A stretch of 64,000 bases of DNA from Hybos culiciformis. Taxonomy: Eukaryota > Arthropoda > Insecta > Diptera > Hybotidae. Positions within the stretch are counted from its first letter, which is position 1. Each line of letters starts with the position of its first letter. A program made the position numbers and the translations under genes. Positions 34,301-47,486 of this stretch are shown one piece after another. The stretch covers positions 16,223,829 through 16,287,828 of the forward strand of contig OZ023275.1 in assembly GCA_964007475.1 (NCBI GenBank), read 5' to 3'. The notes beneath the pieces are model-generated. The model was given only the letters and a program-made list of their open reading frames with translations, did no database searches and was not told the origin of the DNA.

Positions 34301-37300
34301 TTAAAGTAAGTAGACGTTTATTGCTAATAATAAAAATTAGTAATTTAATGTAACAACTGATAAAATCCTGTCAAGATTGTTATCGAAAGAGTCGTGAAGT
34401 CATTTAAATGACATTTAAATAAACGGATCGACGAAGAAGAATTTTACGTCATTCCACTTGTGAGATCACGAAAAGGACATTAAGTATTATCTCAATAGTG
34501 ATGTTACACATTTAAAATATTTAATATATTTTCAAAATTTAATACGGCAATTATTATTAACACAAATTGGTCATCTCTAAACAGAAATTCTTTTAATATA
34601 TATTAACTTTTAATTTCACTAACAATATGTAACGCCAAGTACTTACTAATTTATTATAAAAGAGAAAATAAACATTATACTCTTTATGTTATACTAATAC
34701 TTTTCATTTACTATTAGATATTATTATATACAACATTATGTTACATGCATATGCGAACTGAACATATCTATACATAATTTTAAGTATAATGAATTCTTTT
34801 ATCAACAAAATAACATTGAATGTACAACACTAAAATTATACTTAACACACTATCTTAAAAATTATAAATAGAAATATACTGTTTACTGTAAATAATACAG
34901 CATTGTACATATTTAAGTATAAATATCTGATATTTAGAAAATTAGGTTGAAGGTTGCCTATACACAACATATACATCATATATATATGTGGTCTTCATTT
35001 CACATAGAATATTATAATAAAAATAAATAAAAATAAAAAATAGAAAGCATATTCCCACAAATTATATCTATTTTCACTCAATTAGAAATAAACAATTAAT
35101 TATCATGTTTCTTGTAATCTTTTAGGACATGCAAACACTTTTCTTTAACAAGTTTTATCTTTACTGCTTAGTGTAGCTAAATACATATACTATGTAAGTA
35201 TATGTACTTAGATACATATAAATATTTTTAATTTTTGATTCTTTTTCATCGGATTTGTTATTAAGAATTTTATTTTTTTATTTTTGTATATTCTCCACTA
35301 CTCTATATTTTTATTTAATGCCTACAATTTATCAAAGAATTTTCATTTAACCTTGATTAAAAGAACCTTATATTTTTATTCTATAACTACTGAGTACTTA
35401 TGGTATGTATTTTTGAAAGATTGTTTTTATTCTGACTATAGTACAAGTAATTCAGGAAAAAAGTAATCATAATCATAAATGATGATAATAATAGATATAA
35501 GTAGATAGATGTAAGTTTTTGAATATAAGTACTTTAGTCTAAAATAATTATTAATGTTTCATTTTGTAGAACTTAGACGTTATCAAACGAAACCGTAAGC
35601 TTTTTTTTTGCACATGAGTAAATAAAAATCTCGTCTCAATGATATTATATTATTTATAATTCTAATTTTTTTGTGTTTTAATTTCTTTTTTTCAATATTA
35701 TCTATAACCTATAAGTAAGTACTTAAGTTTTTCTGAATAACAAAAAGTATGTCTCGAATGCAGAAGTTTTTCAAATTATACTACTTATAACTTACCAATA
35801 ACTCTCAACTTCCTTTCAGGGATATTAAAACATTGTCAAGAATACATCTAATGAAAAGTTTAATTATGTGTATATCTTTAAGTATTTATTTTTTCGGCAT
35901 TTACATTAATTTAACTCCAAACATATACGTCCTGTATATACTTTAAAGATAATTAGTTGATTTTCGACACTTTAATATGAGTAAGTAAGCTGTAAATTGT
36001 TAAGTTACTACCTATATATTATTTAATTTTATGGCATGTGATTATTTAAAATCATCTGCTTTTAAAATCAATTCCGTTGTAAGTCTTGGTCTCAGAATAT
36101 TAATAATCATGCAACTCTATTAGAGATTCTGTTTGAATTCCTATTTTTTCGATAAAAGAAAAAATTCGATTATTTAATAATAGAAATAAAATCTTTTTTA
36201 AAGAGATTTACTCAGAACAAAGTTAAATAAAATTCTAAATATACTTACTTATATTATTTTCGAGATTATTTTTAAATATCATAAAGAAATTTTTTTTCTT
36301 CATTTTAGCCCGTTAGCCATATATACTTACGTACTGAAATCCCTCTTTTAGTTTAATAAATTTTTATTTTAATCCATTTTAAGCTAATATTATCTTTATT
36401 ATAAAGTTTTATAAATTTTATACTTATAATTGTTTACAATCATGTAAGGACTATATTAGTTTCAACATGAAAATATACAATTTTCATGTAAGAATTTACT
36501 GTTTTAATTAGGTTCTTAAATCAGATTAAAGTATAATTACAAATTCATGTGCTTTTGTGGTTATTATGTTAAACAAGGCAAAAAAAAAAAAAAAAAAAAA
36601 AAATAACCACTTAAAAAGCAAAATTAAATAATCATAGATTTAGGAGAAACACTAAAGGTTTCATATTTGTTATATGTGTACATACATTATACACATCCAA
36701 ATAAGTAAATTATGTCTTCTTAAGGTGGTATAGTGGTTAAATTTTGGAGTGCGTAAATAAATAATTTATTTATTTTACTCTTTCATAACATAGAGTTACA
36801 TCGAAAAATGATACAAAAAGTGTGAAAGAATAATTTTTAAGATGCTGTATAATAATATTAATAATTCAATGTAAATTCATAAGTTTATTCTAAAATCGAT
36901 GGTAAAATTGAATTGTTATTCTAAAAATAAAAATAAAAAAATTTAAACAATTTTTTTTATTAATAACTTAAAACCTTGTTTAAAACATTCATTAAAACTT
37001 ACTTATTCAGCCGGTAGTGTCAGTACAGCGATATTTTAAAAGTTTTTTATTTTTTTGTGTTTTATATCGTTACAAGTTACAACTTAGATATTTAGAATAA
37101 TCCTATAATACACTCAGAGCAATTATCTAAATACTCCTAGCGATTCAAAAACTAAAATTATCATGTAAAATAAGATAAAATTATTTTTTTCTTAAAATCT
37201 ATTTTCATTACAATTTTAATTAAAAAAAATATATGATTGTACATATATAAATTTTATAAGTATGAATTATTTTTATCACCATGCGCTTATTTTTCCTTCA

Positions 37301-40300
37301 TTATAAAACTTGTTCTATTAGTAACTTGATCCAGTTAATGGTTTGTACAACGCACTATAGGAGCACTTAAAACCTACTTTATGGTTTATGATAAAAAAGA
37401 ATAAGTAAAGGTAAAAAATATGTCTTTGAAAATGCATAATTTATCATACAATATTACATGGGCGGATGAGCGAGTGAACTCAAAATAATTTTTTTTTTTT
37501 TTTTATAATCAAAAGCATAAGAATTTTCTTTTAATAAGTGTGGTTTAAAAAAGTATATTATTACTTACGCTTCAAATTTTTATATTATTAATGATTCAAA
37601 ATAACCAAGAATAATTAATCCGGCATCTTGTTCAAAATGTTCATCGTAGGCATGTTGTTTTTACTGCTTTCTGATTATAACTTCAAGAATCGCTTTCAAG
37701 TCCATTAGATGAAGGCTTATTATGTTTTACATTTAATTAACTGCGATTGAAACGTTATTTTTTGGAACGATTTAAAGATTTTTACCTCGGTTTTTACTAA
37801 TTTTTTTTTTTAACCATTCTATAATAACTTTCACTAAATAGTTTTGCAAACAAACTTAATGGCGTAAACTATACTATATTATAAACAAAATAGTCTTTAC
37901 AATATTATAATAGATTAAAATAATTTCATTAATAATTATTAGTTATTAAAACATTTAATCTGACACTGGCTGTAAGTTTTTTTTTCTGTTGCCAATTATA
38001 AAATATATTCTTTACAAACCGAATATTTATTTTCATATGTACAGAGCGACAGAAAAAAAAATGCATGATAATCATAATTTTACGTTATTATAGTTTTGAA
38101 AAGTTGATGAGTGCAATATAGATGTTTTAATGTCACTAAAAAGATTACATATCAATCATTGTATGAATTAAAGTTCGAATTTTTGATAAAGTACCACAGT
38201 TAAGTTTTATTTGTCATTTAAAAAAAAAATAAGTAAGAAATTGTAATTGCAAATATAGAAATAACAAATATAGAAGTAATTACCTATTTGTCTAAGTTTA
38301 CAAATAATGAGATTATGCCTACTTAAACAAGAGGTGTCCAAGAAAAAAAAAGGTTATATACATTATTATCTAAATTTGATAGGGTTTCTTTGTTAATAAA
38401 ATTGTCTGGCATATTCGAGGGCATATTGTTAATTCAATTCTTATGATTAATAATTTTCAGGCAAACAAAAAAAAACAATTCTTACTTTATAACAAAAGTT
38501 TGAATATAAATATATTCATTAATAATGATTCATTTTGTGACATTAATTCATTTCTATCTAAAAAACAGTGTTCATCAACTTTAAAATAAAAAAAAATTAT
38601 ACTTAAAGTAAAATTTTCAATCTTGTTTCTTTTTTTTTTTTTTTATTAAATTATTTAATAATTGCCTCACAAGGTTGATAATTTTATTTTTCTCATTTTT
38701 TTTTTTGGATTGGTACATTTATTTTTTCATATTACTTGCTATTCTTAGATAGTTATTCATTGTATTTAAAAATTTACTATTAAGTTTACTATATATAATA
38801 TACTATATAATTCCATATAGATGTATATTATAGTGAGGTGAATGTTGAATTAAGAATGATTAAAAAATATATATATTTATATTAAAAGTTGTTATGCAAG
38901 TTAATTTTTGTAATAATCTGAAAAAAAGTATATACTTATATAAGTATATAAATATTGTATGATGAGAAGGACTGATTAATATTGTAATGAAATGAAATGT
39001 TGTTATAACGTTACATAAGTATATATTTTACTTTCGGATTTTCATTAAAGCAAAATGTGAAACTCTGAACAGAGATGCCGAATTAAAAGTAATAAAATTT
39101 TTTTTGCTGTCCCCAAGTAAAATGTAGTAGAATGTAATGTTTGCTAGTCACGCCTTTCTATTTCATCTTTATGACACAAAAAAGATGTTTGATATAAGTT
39201 ATATACTTTAGATAGCAAATAAATCTGTACTGAATAAACAAATTGCAAAACTGAAAATCCAACAATAATAATAATCTAATTAAGTACTTAATGCTATTTA
39301 TTTTTATTATTATCAATTATAACAAAATAATATTTTCTTATAAATAGAAATGCAACGCTGCAATTCTATTAGAAACTTTAAGTACTTACCTAAGTATACG
39401 TAAATAAAAAAAATTTCCGAAAATATTTAGTTTTCTTTTGTACACTACTTGACTTGAAGCCTTTTTGTAAAGTATTTATATGAAGTGAATCATAATAAAG
39501 AATTATCTTGTTCGTGATATTCCAATATGAAATGACACATGTTTGCAATTTTTGAAGCACAAAAATTTTTATATTTCCCATAATCAAAGTATTTATTTTT
39601 CTTAAGTATGTAAGAATATTGTATATCCATAAACTATATGTGTATACATAAGTATAATTACATCTAAAAATATGCTTATGTAATACATTTATATAAAGTA
39701 AAATTGTACTTACAACTCGGCATGCACGTTACACTGATTGAAAACTTGTTTCTTACAATCGATAATTTTAAATTATAATACATCAGGGATCTGAAATATT
39801 ATTCAAAACCAAGTCTAAAAACCTTCATTATTCAAATACTTCCAAATATGCAATTTTAAATTTTGTTTAAAAATTTTCAACGTTTTATTAGTTTAGGTAT
39901 TTATTAGTTACACAATACCAAATATTTTATATTAACAAACATCAATGAGTGAAAAAATCTCATTACATACCTATAATATTTCAGTACTAAGTACATATAT
40001 GTAATTTTTTACCCTGGTGTGGTCATAATAATTTAACTTATATTCAAAAAATTTAACTTATACAAAACTTTTTCACCAAAAATATAATTTGAAATTAAAA
40101 TGCAATATACCAGAAATTTAAAATTAATTTTAAGCAAATGTGCAAAATTTAACTTTATATGTACTGTGCTCTCAATATATGTATATAATATATACTTACC
40201 TTCAATAAAAATGCCCTATATATTTTTTTCGTAATTCTGACAACCTTATTCACAAAAAATATATGTACGTAAAATTTTATTGTTTTTTAAATTTATTCTT

Positions 40301-43300
40301 AGGATTTCCTGGAACTGGCATTTATGAAATAAAAAAAAATAAAAAAAAAGTAAACAAATTTATGTATGTTTGTTTCTATACAAATCTCGAAAAAAAAAAA
40401 TCAGTAATTTAATTTCTGGGATATTTGTTTTTTTTTTTCTCCCATATATAATACCTACCTCCTATTATACATACATATTTCTATTTTTAGACGTTTTCAC
40501 AATGAACGAGTTCAGGGGTTTTTTTTTTTTGGGATGTTACTGAAAAACAAATAAATGAAATTTTAATTATTTTTGTTTTGTTTCCCTTTTTTTAATTCAA
40601 AAAAGATTAAAGCAATTGTTTACTTAATAAATAAGTAAGTATATAGGAAAAATTTATGTGAACAATTTTTTTTTAATTTTTTTTTTTATGAATATTTTTC
40701 TATTCCAGAACACACACAAAAAAAAAATTAAATATACCTAAATTTAAATGAAAATTAACACTTTCGTCAATGATTTTCAATAACTTTTCTGTGCTTAGTA
40801 TACATTTGAAAAAAAAAGCTGTAAATGTAGAATTTTGGAAAACGTTTTTTGTAACACACTATCCAATTTTGCGTTACAATTATGTTTACGTTGAAAAGAA
40901 GTTTTACATATTATCTCCTTAGAAAACTTGAATACGCAAAATGATAGAAAATTGATACGAAATAGTATTCCCTTCTATTTTATTTTCAAACTGAGAAAAA
41001 ATGATAGTCTTACACTGTCTTACTATTAACAAAAGTGTTCTATATGGTTAATAGGAAGCCCTTATATTTATATTGAATTTTATTATAAACTAAACACAGG
41101 TTTCAATGGTTTCATTAAATTAATGCGACATTAACATTACTTAATTAAAAAAAATATACGTATTACATCATAAGTATCTTTTTTTCTTGATTATAAAAGT
41201 ATATTTCATTGCATTCTAAAGTAAATAAAGAAAAAAAAAAAAAAAACTGTCTATTTTCAATTTTCTTGGTTTTATGAAATGAATTGTGTAATTTATAAAT
41301 AAGTAATATCCTTCTGTCACCCACAGGAATGAATTCTTTTCCCTTCTTTTTTTTTTTGTTCTTTTTCTGATTTTTTTTTTTTTTCTAGAAATTCCAAATT
41401 TCATTTTATTTTTCTTCAGTACATTAGGATAGGGATAATTCCAGCGTATTATATAAAAAAAAAAAAACAAAAAAAAATACTTTAAAAACTTTATATTCAA
41501 GTAAAAATTTCATATACTTACATACCTACATACATATAATAAAAATGCACACAAATACAATTCTACAAATTTTCTTTTTTATTAGTATTTGTATAAATGT
41601 GTATTATGTAGGTATATACACTCTGTAACACCATCAGAATAAAAAAAAATAAAATAAAATCTTTGTACATACATAATATTTTTTTTTTTCCTTTTGTTGA
41701 AAATTTTCTATGGTTCTGCATCATAGTTCTGCCAAGAATTAAAAAAGAGAAAAATTTTCTATTGTTCACATTCAGACATTAAGAAAATTGCACTCTGAGG
41801 CTTAAAAAAATAAATACATATAAGTATAGAGAAGAAAAAAAAAGAAGAGGATGTTGTTGTAGAAGCATCATAAATGTATCTTTTATGATTTGAAATACTT
41901 ACACTAATATATTTTCCTCGTCTTAAGACGAGTAGATAAAAAATGGGAAATGAAGGAGTATGATTTTGTTAATGAAACATTTTGTTATAGACACTGGACT
42001 TAGATTGATTAGAGAACCATATATTTGTAAAATATTCGTAATAAACTAATAACTAAATCGCTCACAAAAACTTTTTTTAAAATTTGTTATTGCATTAAGA
42101 ATTTCTAAAATCAATCAGCTGTGTTGTTTTCATATAAAAGAATAAGTATGATCATACTAAAATTATTAATAATTAAAGGTCAAAGACTAAGTATTTAAGT
42201 ACTGTTTTTCTTACATATTTATTTTTAAAAATTATTTATGAATTTACTTTTAGTTACTTTAGGGTTCTTTTGTAATAGAGATTATGGTTAGGTCATGTGT
42301 CTATCGGTTGTTAAGTACACTAAAAAGAAAGCATAAAGACCTTAGTTTAAAATTCAAAAACTTTGCACATTTGAGGATAATTATACTATTACTACTTATA
42401 TTAAATATGTTTTCATCTTTTAGTTTTTATTTTATTTTATTTAAAAATAAAATTTTCTTGAAGGGATACATTTTTAGGACAAAAAGGTAATTTAATAGTA
42501 ACACGGCATAAATTGTATATGAAGCTCATGCATATAGTTCTATGTTCTCTGCTATGCAAATTGATAAATAAATTAAACTTTTGGGAGTATTGCTACTAGG
42601 GTAAAAAAGTATATAATATTAAAAAAACTGTCTCAAATTTATTTATTTTTTTTTTTAAATGAAATATTCAAATTGTGTTTTTAAAATATGAATGAAAAAA
42701 ATAATTCTATGTACGTATGTATAGATAATTCCTAAAATGCCTTGAAGAAATTGAAAATTTCTGAATGTTAACTTTGCTTGAACTTTATAAAACGCGTTAA
42801 ACATTTTCTTTGGCAAAAGGCCAATAAACTAACATTGCATTCAATACTTATTTGATTTATTTACATATTACACTTTTTGAGTTATTAAAATTAAAAGGTA
42901 TAAAGATCATATGCTTTATGAATTTATTTATACATTCTATATAAAATTAATTGTAGATGACCTTCCAAATCAAAAATATATGAATTCGAAATAAATTGTA
43001 CGTATACATACAGTTCAAATTATACTGAATACGAATTAAACGGCGAGCTTATATTTCCATTCATTTGAAATGAAATTGAAGTCAAGTCACTTTTTATCCT
43101 AAAAATTTTACATTGAAACTTAAATACTGAAATTTACCGATTTTGTCTCAATGAAATTTCCAAGTGATTAAGTATAAGTATTGTGTTCTGATTTTGCACA
43201 TGAAGGTTTCTTCTCATATTACAAAAACGATTTTAATTTTTTTCCAGCCTTTTTCAAATAAACTATAGATAACTTCACAAATAACAATTAAAGATCATAA

Positions 43301-44174
43301 GTAAGCTGTAAAGATCGTACTTTCCATTTTATTGTCATCTTAAATCAAATAGATATACATAAAAAGCCTATAAAATTTATGATAAGATCAAAAAATAAAT
43401 TTTGTTTAATAACATTAATTTTTGAATATGCATTAGCATAGAAGTAAAATTTATTTTCTTATGATCGATAGAAGCTTACCATTTTTCACAAAGAACATAA
43501 AGATTATAAGATGTAAAAAGCGAACTGTCTATTTATTTTATTAAATCATAACCAACTAACTAGGTATGTACATAAAAAGCCTATACAAAACTTATATGAT
43601 AGCATTAAAAAAAAATTCTCATTTACTTATTTTACTTATAATTTTTTTGAATATGCATAGCATAAGTAATATTTATTTTCTTATGATATCTTCAAAAAAA
43701 ACAGAAAATAATAATTTTTATGCTAATTTTAAAATACTCCAGGAAGTCTCCTCGTATTACTATTTATTTTCATACACAAAACTTCTTAAATTCCTTCTTA
43801 TTATTTTTTTTAATAAAATTAAAAATATTGTGCACTCTAGTGCAAAATTTTTGTTTTTATTTTTTTAAGTGCTTTGCAGAATAATTTTTTATTGTATTTA
43901 TATTATTTTTAGGTAAAGCAAACAACACTTAATTTAATAACATAACTTAGTAGATAATTATGATTAAAAAATTTTCTTTGTTTACACAAAATCGTAAGTA
44001 AGTTTTTAATTTATATTTGATTTCATCTTATTTTCACCTTACCTACTTTTTACCTCGCTTTTTACATTTTTATTCAATAAAACTGCATTAAAATAACTAT
44101 ATGGTGTAAACAAGAGAAAATCGCTAAAAAAAATAATCTTTATGAAGATTTTTTCAGAAAGTAAAAATAACTTG
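31313..44174. other. AT-rich intronic stretch with no recognisable gene
   Basis: Nearly 13 kb of homopolymer-rich sequence. It includes a 24-A run at 36580-36603 and a tRNA-A-box-like string (GGTGGTATAGTGGTTAAA) near 36725 that has no partner B box. The plus-strand open frame at 43566-43868 is low-complexity F/L/I/K sequence with no motif. Confidence 0.45.
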
Positions 44175-44393
44175 TAGGGTCAAGTGGGGTAATGGTGAAC
44201 GATTTTGCAACTTTACAAAAAAAAAAGTTTAAAATTATTTTTTCCTATCTTTGCTTGGTCGTAGAAAAAAAATCCATACGTTGCTGGAAAGCTGACTTTC
44301 TTCACTATCTTATGTATTTTTTGGAATTCTAATTTGAGGTACAGTCCCAGTGCTGTAGCTGATTCCGTAAAGTCGACGATTTTTACATTTACC

Positions 44394-44570
44394 TCACAAA
44401 AATGGGGTAAATGTGAACTGGTATTTATCTACACCAAAAACTCGACAAAAATTTTTTCCTCTTTCGCCAATCGCACGTAATCGACTAGGATCATTTTTAA
44501 ATCCACTTTCATCAGCGTTAAAAATAAAACAGGCATCTTCAAGATCTTTTATGTTAATTTTGTTGCAAAC
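44394..44570 (-). pseudogene. pogo-like transposase, start of DDE domain, truncated
   Basis: The minus-strand frame includes INIKDLEDACFIFNADESGF and then PSRLRAIGERGKNFCRVFG. 'I-F-N-x-D-E-(S/T)-G-F' carries the first catalytic Asp of the DDE_1 (pogo/jerky/CENP-B) fold, and 'P-S-x-x-x-x-x-x-G-x-(R/K)-G' is the next block. After CRVFG the sequence leaves the family pattern and stops within 10 residues, so the other two catalytic acids are missing. The codons VCN at its start are shared with the fragment at 47496-47680 and mark the insertion point of the middle element. Confidence 0.85.
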
Positions 44571-44629
44571 CGAGGGGTCAACCACATCTTAAATAAAAAT
44601 GCAAGTATTCCCAATTTCGGCAATAAACC

Positions 44630-44712
44630 GTATTTATTGCCATATTGCCAATATATTGCCAATATTGCCAATATTCCCAAATATTGCCAATATTCCCAAA
44701 TATTGTCATATG
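44630..44712 (+). repeat. left subterminal ATTGCC/ATTCCC array
   Basis: At least seven copies of TATTGCCA or TATTCCCA follow one another within 85 bp, about 50 bp inside the left end of the middle element. One inverted copy (GGCAATAAA) precedes them near 44619. Confidence 0.85.
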
Positions 44713-45610
44713 TGACTTGTAGCCCCATCTACGAATGATTTTTGAACTCGTTATCAACAGAATTAGAATGCTCTCATCAAGTAGATGCATTTCAATAAAA
44801 AAAATTTGAAAATCGGTTTATAAATAGCCGAGAAATCTTAATTTTAGTATTTCAGCAGATTTTCAGTATAAATTTTCCTTGCGATTTCAAATTGACTATG
44901 TTGGATAAATGTCTCTCTACAGCTTTCGTAATTTTCAACCGATCATCAATGTTTAGGTGTCAAAATGAAAGTGAGATTGTCTTCTATAATTTAACGAAGT
45001 AAAACAAAAATTTATAATATTAGTTACAATGCCTTTAATGCTTGAAAAAGTGACCGGACTGGGTTTTTTTTATTATTTGAGCATTAAATTCGAAATGCTT
45101 GGGCGGTTTCAATGATGTCGTTGGAGAGGTAATTAGAACAGCTTTCCATTGGTATAAAGTAAATGGTGTTTCCGAGTGTTTCGATGACTTGTTACCGACT
45201 TATGAGTACAAATGTACAAATATATACATCAAAAACCATGAAAAATTGCAATTGGTCCATATAAAAAATTCGAGCTGATGCAAACGAACCAAGTATCGTT
45301 TTTAACTTACTTTTGGGTGAGGATTCAAAAATTATAGTGAGGTCTCTGGAGCATCCATGAAGAAGAAATTTGTTCTGCAGTATTATTGAACTTTTATAAA
45401 AATAATTTTCAATTAATTTTTTCGAAAAATAATTTTTGCCAGAAAAAATTGTTATACATGTTGGGTAGTAAATTATAATACTTTGACGGCATAAGAAAAA
45501 GAAAAATGCTACCTATAAAAAAAAACTTACTTAATATTTATAGACTTAGTTACTTAATATTTAAAGACTTTACAATAACTTTTTTTAATATTATGATTAA
45601 TACTTATTAT

Positions 45611-46453
45611 TAGGCTTGTGAATTTTAGTTCCTTAAAAACCTTGTTTAGACACGTAAAAAGTTCCTAAAAAAACAAAAAAAAGTCGCTAAAAAAGACACT
45701 AAAAAAGTCGCTAAAAAAATAGTTAAAAAAAATAGTTAAAAAAAATTTCCGAAAAATTTACAGAAATTTAGATTTTGATACAAAAATTTCAAGTCTACGA
45801 ATGATAAAAAGATAATAATTTTGGATTTTCATATTATTTATTGTGCGAATATATTAATATAGCAATTTCATTTAAAAGTTAAAAAAAAATATAAATTTCA
45901 TTGCACAAAAAACTTAAAAAATGAACATGGATTTTGAAATAAAAATGTAAAAACGAGTTTATTAATTATTGATTGATTTATTGCAATAAATTACAAAATG
46001 CTTTCGTAAATTTTCGAATTCAAATTTTTGTCGGTTAGATCTGAAAAGATTTTTATGTATAGAAAATGATCTTTCAACTTCTGTCGAAGTAATAGGGCCA
46101 TACTTAAAGGGAATTATTTCCTGAACGTTATATTGCTCGCAAATATCATTCTTCTGCCAGATATTATGTTTGAAATTTTTTTCAAAATTGAAAAATCCAT
46201 GTTTTTCATTATGACGGCCTTTAATGTAAGAACAAAATTGGTAAAAAAGTTCCTAAAAAAGTCAAAAATGTTTAAAAAAGTCAGTAAAAGTCAAAAAAGT
46301 CGAAATAGTCGCTAAAACATGAAATAGGTAGAAAAAGTCGCTAACATATTGGGCTCAAATTACAGCAAATTTTTCGAAACGTGGAGATATTTTAATAAAA
46401 TCTGTTATTACGCACGACTGAAAAAAGGTAATTACCTAAAAATCACAACCCTA
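45611..46453 (-). mobile_element. 843-bp non-autonomous hAT transposon derivative
   Basis: The ends TAGGCTTGTGAATTTTAG (45611-45628) and the complement of TAGGGTTGTGATTTTTAG (46436-46453) match at 16 of 18 bases. The second is the classic hAT-type (C/T)AGGGTTG end. CTTATTAT occurs directly outside both ends (45603-45610 and 46454-46461), an 8-bp target duplication as expected for hAT. It retains the last part of a transposase and two subterminal arrays of AAAAAGT(CGCT) motifs (45640-45740 and 46235-46345). It is an internal-deletion derivative. Confidence 0.93.
45962..46252 (-). pseudogene. hAT transposase C-terminal (dimerisation) fragment
   Basis: A 96-codon open minus-strand frame ends at TAA 45962-45964. 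It contains YGPITSTEVERSFSIHKN followed by FRSNRQKFEFENLRKHFV and IYCN. The block 'T-x-x-x-E-R-x-F-S...K-x-x-x-x-x-x-R-x-x-x-x-x-x-(E/D)-N-L-x-x-x-x-x-x-x-C/F-x-N' is the conserved C-terminal dimerisation region of hAT transposases. The frame is open with no lesions but begins just after a TAG in the subterminal array, so only the domain tail is kept. The catalytic core is deleted. Confidence 0.88.
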
Positions 46454-46547
46454 CTTATTATAATTATTATTATTTTTTTTTTTTTGGGCTGATTGAATGA
46501 AAAAAAAGTATTCTTTGTCTCCTTTCGCTTTCACAAATTGGTTATTT

Positions 46548-46900
46548 TGTGTAGAAAATATATTTCTTTATTTGTGTAGAAAATATATTTCTTTATTTGT
46601 GTAGAAAATATATTTCTTCCTAGTTATTTGTGTAGAAAATATATTTCTTTAGTTATTTGTGTAGAAATATATTTCTTCATAGTTATTTGTGAACAAAATA
46701 TATTTCTTCAATGCAAATTATTTGAAAAATATATTTTTGGTAGTTATTGATTTTTCGATAAGAAATATATTTCTTCATAAAAAATATATAAGTTAGATAA
46801 GAAATATACTTTTTCATAGAAATTATTTGAAAAAAAAAATTTTTTTTCAGTGTTTTGTTTGGAAATATATTTTAGGTAGAAATTTGTATGGAAATATATT
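46548..46900. repeat. tandem array carrying the palindrome AGAAATATATTTCT
   Basis: Units of about 25-32 bp, TTTGTGTAGAAAATATATTT with CTT(C/T)AT spacers, are repeated. Five are nearly identical at 46548-46680, then progressively degenerate copies run to about 46900. The core AGAAATATATTTCT is its own reverse complement. The array lies inside the middle transposon, right of the hAT insertion. Confidence 0.85.
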
Positions 46901-47284
46901 GCAATATCAACTTTTGTTCCACAAATATCAGAGTGATTTATTCCTTGATTAGAACAAAAGCTACTTAGTTATCTTTGATTAGGAGGAGCGTTGTGGCAGT
47001 AACGGTAGTTTCTTTTCTATTTGTTTGTAGTATGTAGAATATTTTCTGTAAAAAGTATACATTTGCAATATTTACATAAAAAGCAATACTTAAAGAATGC
47101 GTTCCCAAACTGAAATTATTTGAAAACATGTAAAATAACAGCTGTGAAATCGTGTCGTTCCAACACTAGAAATCCTAGAAATTAAAATAATTTTTCAGTT
47201 TCTAAAATATTCTCAGTTTCGGAACGCACTGTTAATTTTTTTATTAGAAAATGTTAATGTATTGTGTATAATTATGACATTATA

Positions 47285-47470
47285 GAAGAAATATTGCCAA
47301 ACTATTACTCGTATTCCCAATTTATTGCTCTTATTGCCAATTTATTGCCTAAAATTCCCTGTATTGCCAAAAATTCCCCTGTATTGCTTTATTGCCGCAA
47401 GTAATTGAATTATTCCCTGTATTGCCAACTTATTGCCGTTATTGCCGAAGCAAAATACAAGTATTCCCTT
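47285..47470 (+). repeat. right subterminal ATTGCC/ATTCCC array
   Basis: About fifteen copies of ATTGCC, ATTGCT or ATTCCC at 7-20 bp spacing fill the last 185 bp before the right end of the middle element. They lie in the same orientation as the left array rather than inverted. GTATTCCC lies close to both termini. Confidence 0.85.
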
Positions 47471-47486
47471 GGTGGTTGACCCCTCG

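Larger units (their letters stand above)
44571..47486. mobile_element. 2.9-kb DNA transposon with 9-bp target duplication, MULE-like or unclassified
   Basis: Inverted ends CGAGGGGTCAACCAC (44571-44585) and its exact complement (47472-47486) are flanked by GTTGCAAAC on both sides (44562-44570 and 47487-47495). This is a 9-bp target-site duplication; reading one base differently gives 15 or 16 bp of inverted repeat. Removing the element and one GTTGCAAAC restores the pogo transposase frame, which confirms the boundaries. A 9-bp duplication suggests Mutator-like (or Merlin) elements, but no transposase is recognisable. Internally it has an ATTGCC/ATTCCC array at each end, a palindrome-bearing array at 46548-46900, and an inserted hAT derivative. 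It is about 2.07 kb without the hAT piece. Confidence 0.85.

Noticed and set aside
36720..36760. Possible tRNA gene (GGTGGTATAGTGGTTAAA)
   Set aside because: No B box follows at tRNA distance and no cloverleaf can be drawn.
41216..41500. 94-codon minus-strand frame with a Lys/Arg-rich centre and Phe-rich ends
   Set aside because: Produced by translation of poly-A/poly-T runs; no homology signal.
44578..44790. Minus-strand frame rich in Gly-Asn-Ile-Trp repeats, which looks like a repeat protein
   Set aside because: It is a translation of the ATTGCC/ATTCCC array inside the middle transposon.
46454..47471. CRISPR-like or satellite interpretation of the short arrays in the middle transposon
   Set aside because: Repeats are degenerate, have no unique spacers of fixed length, and lie inside a defined eukaryotic transposon.
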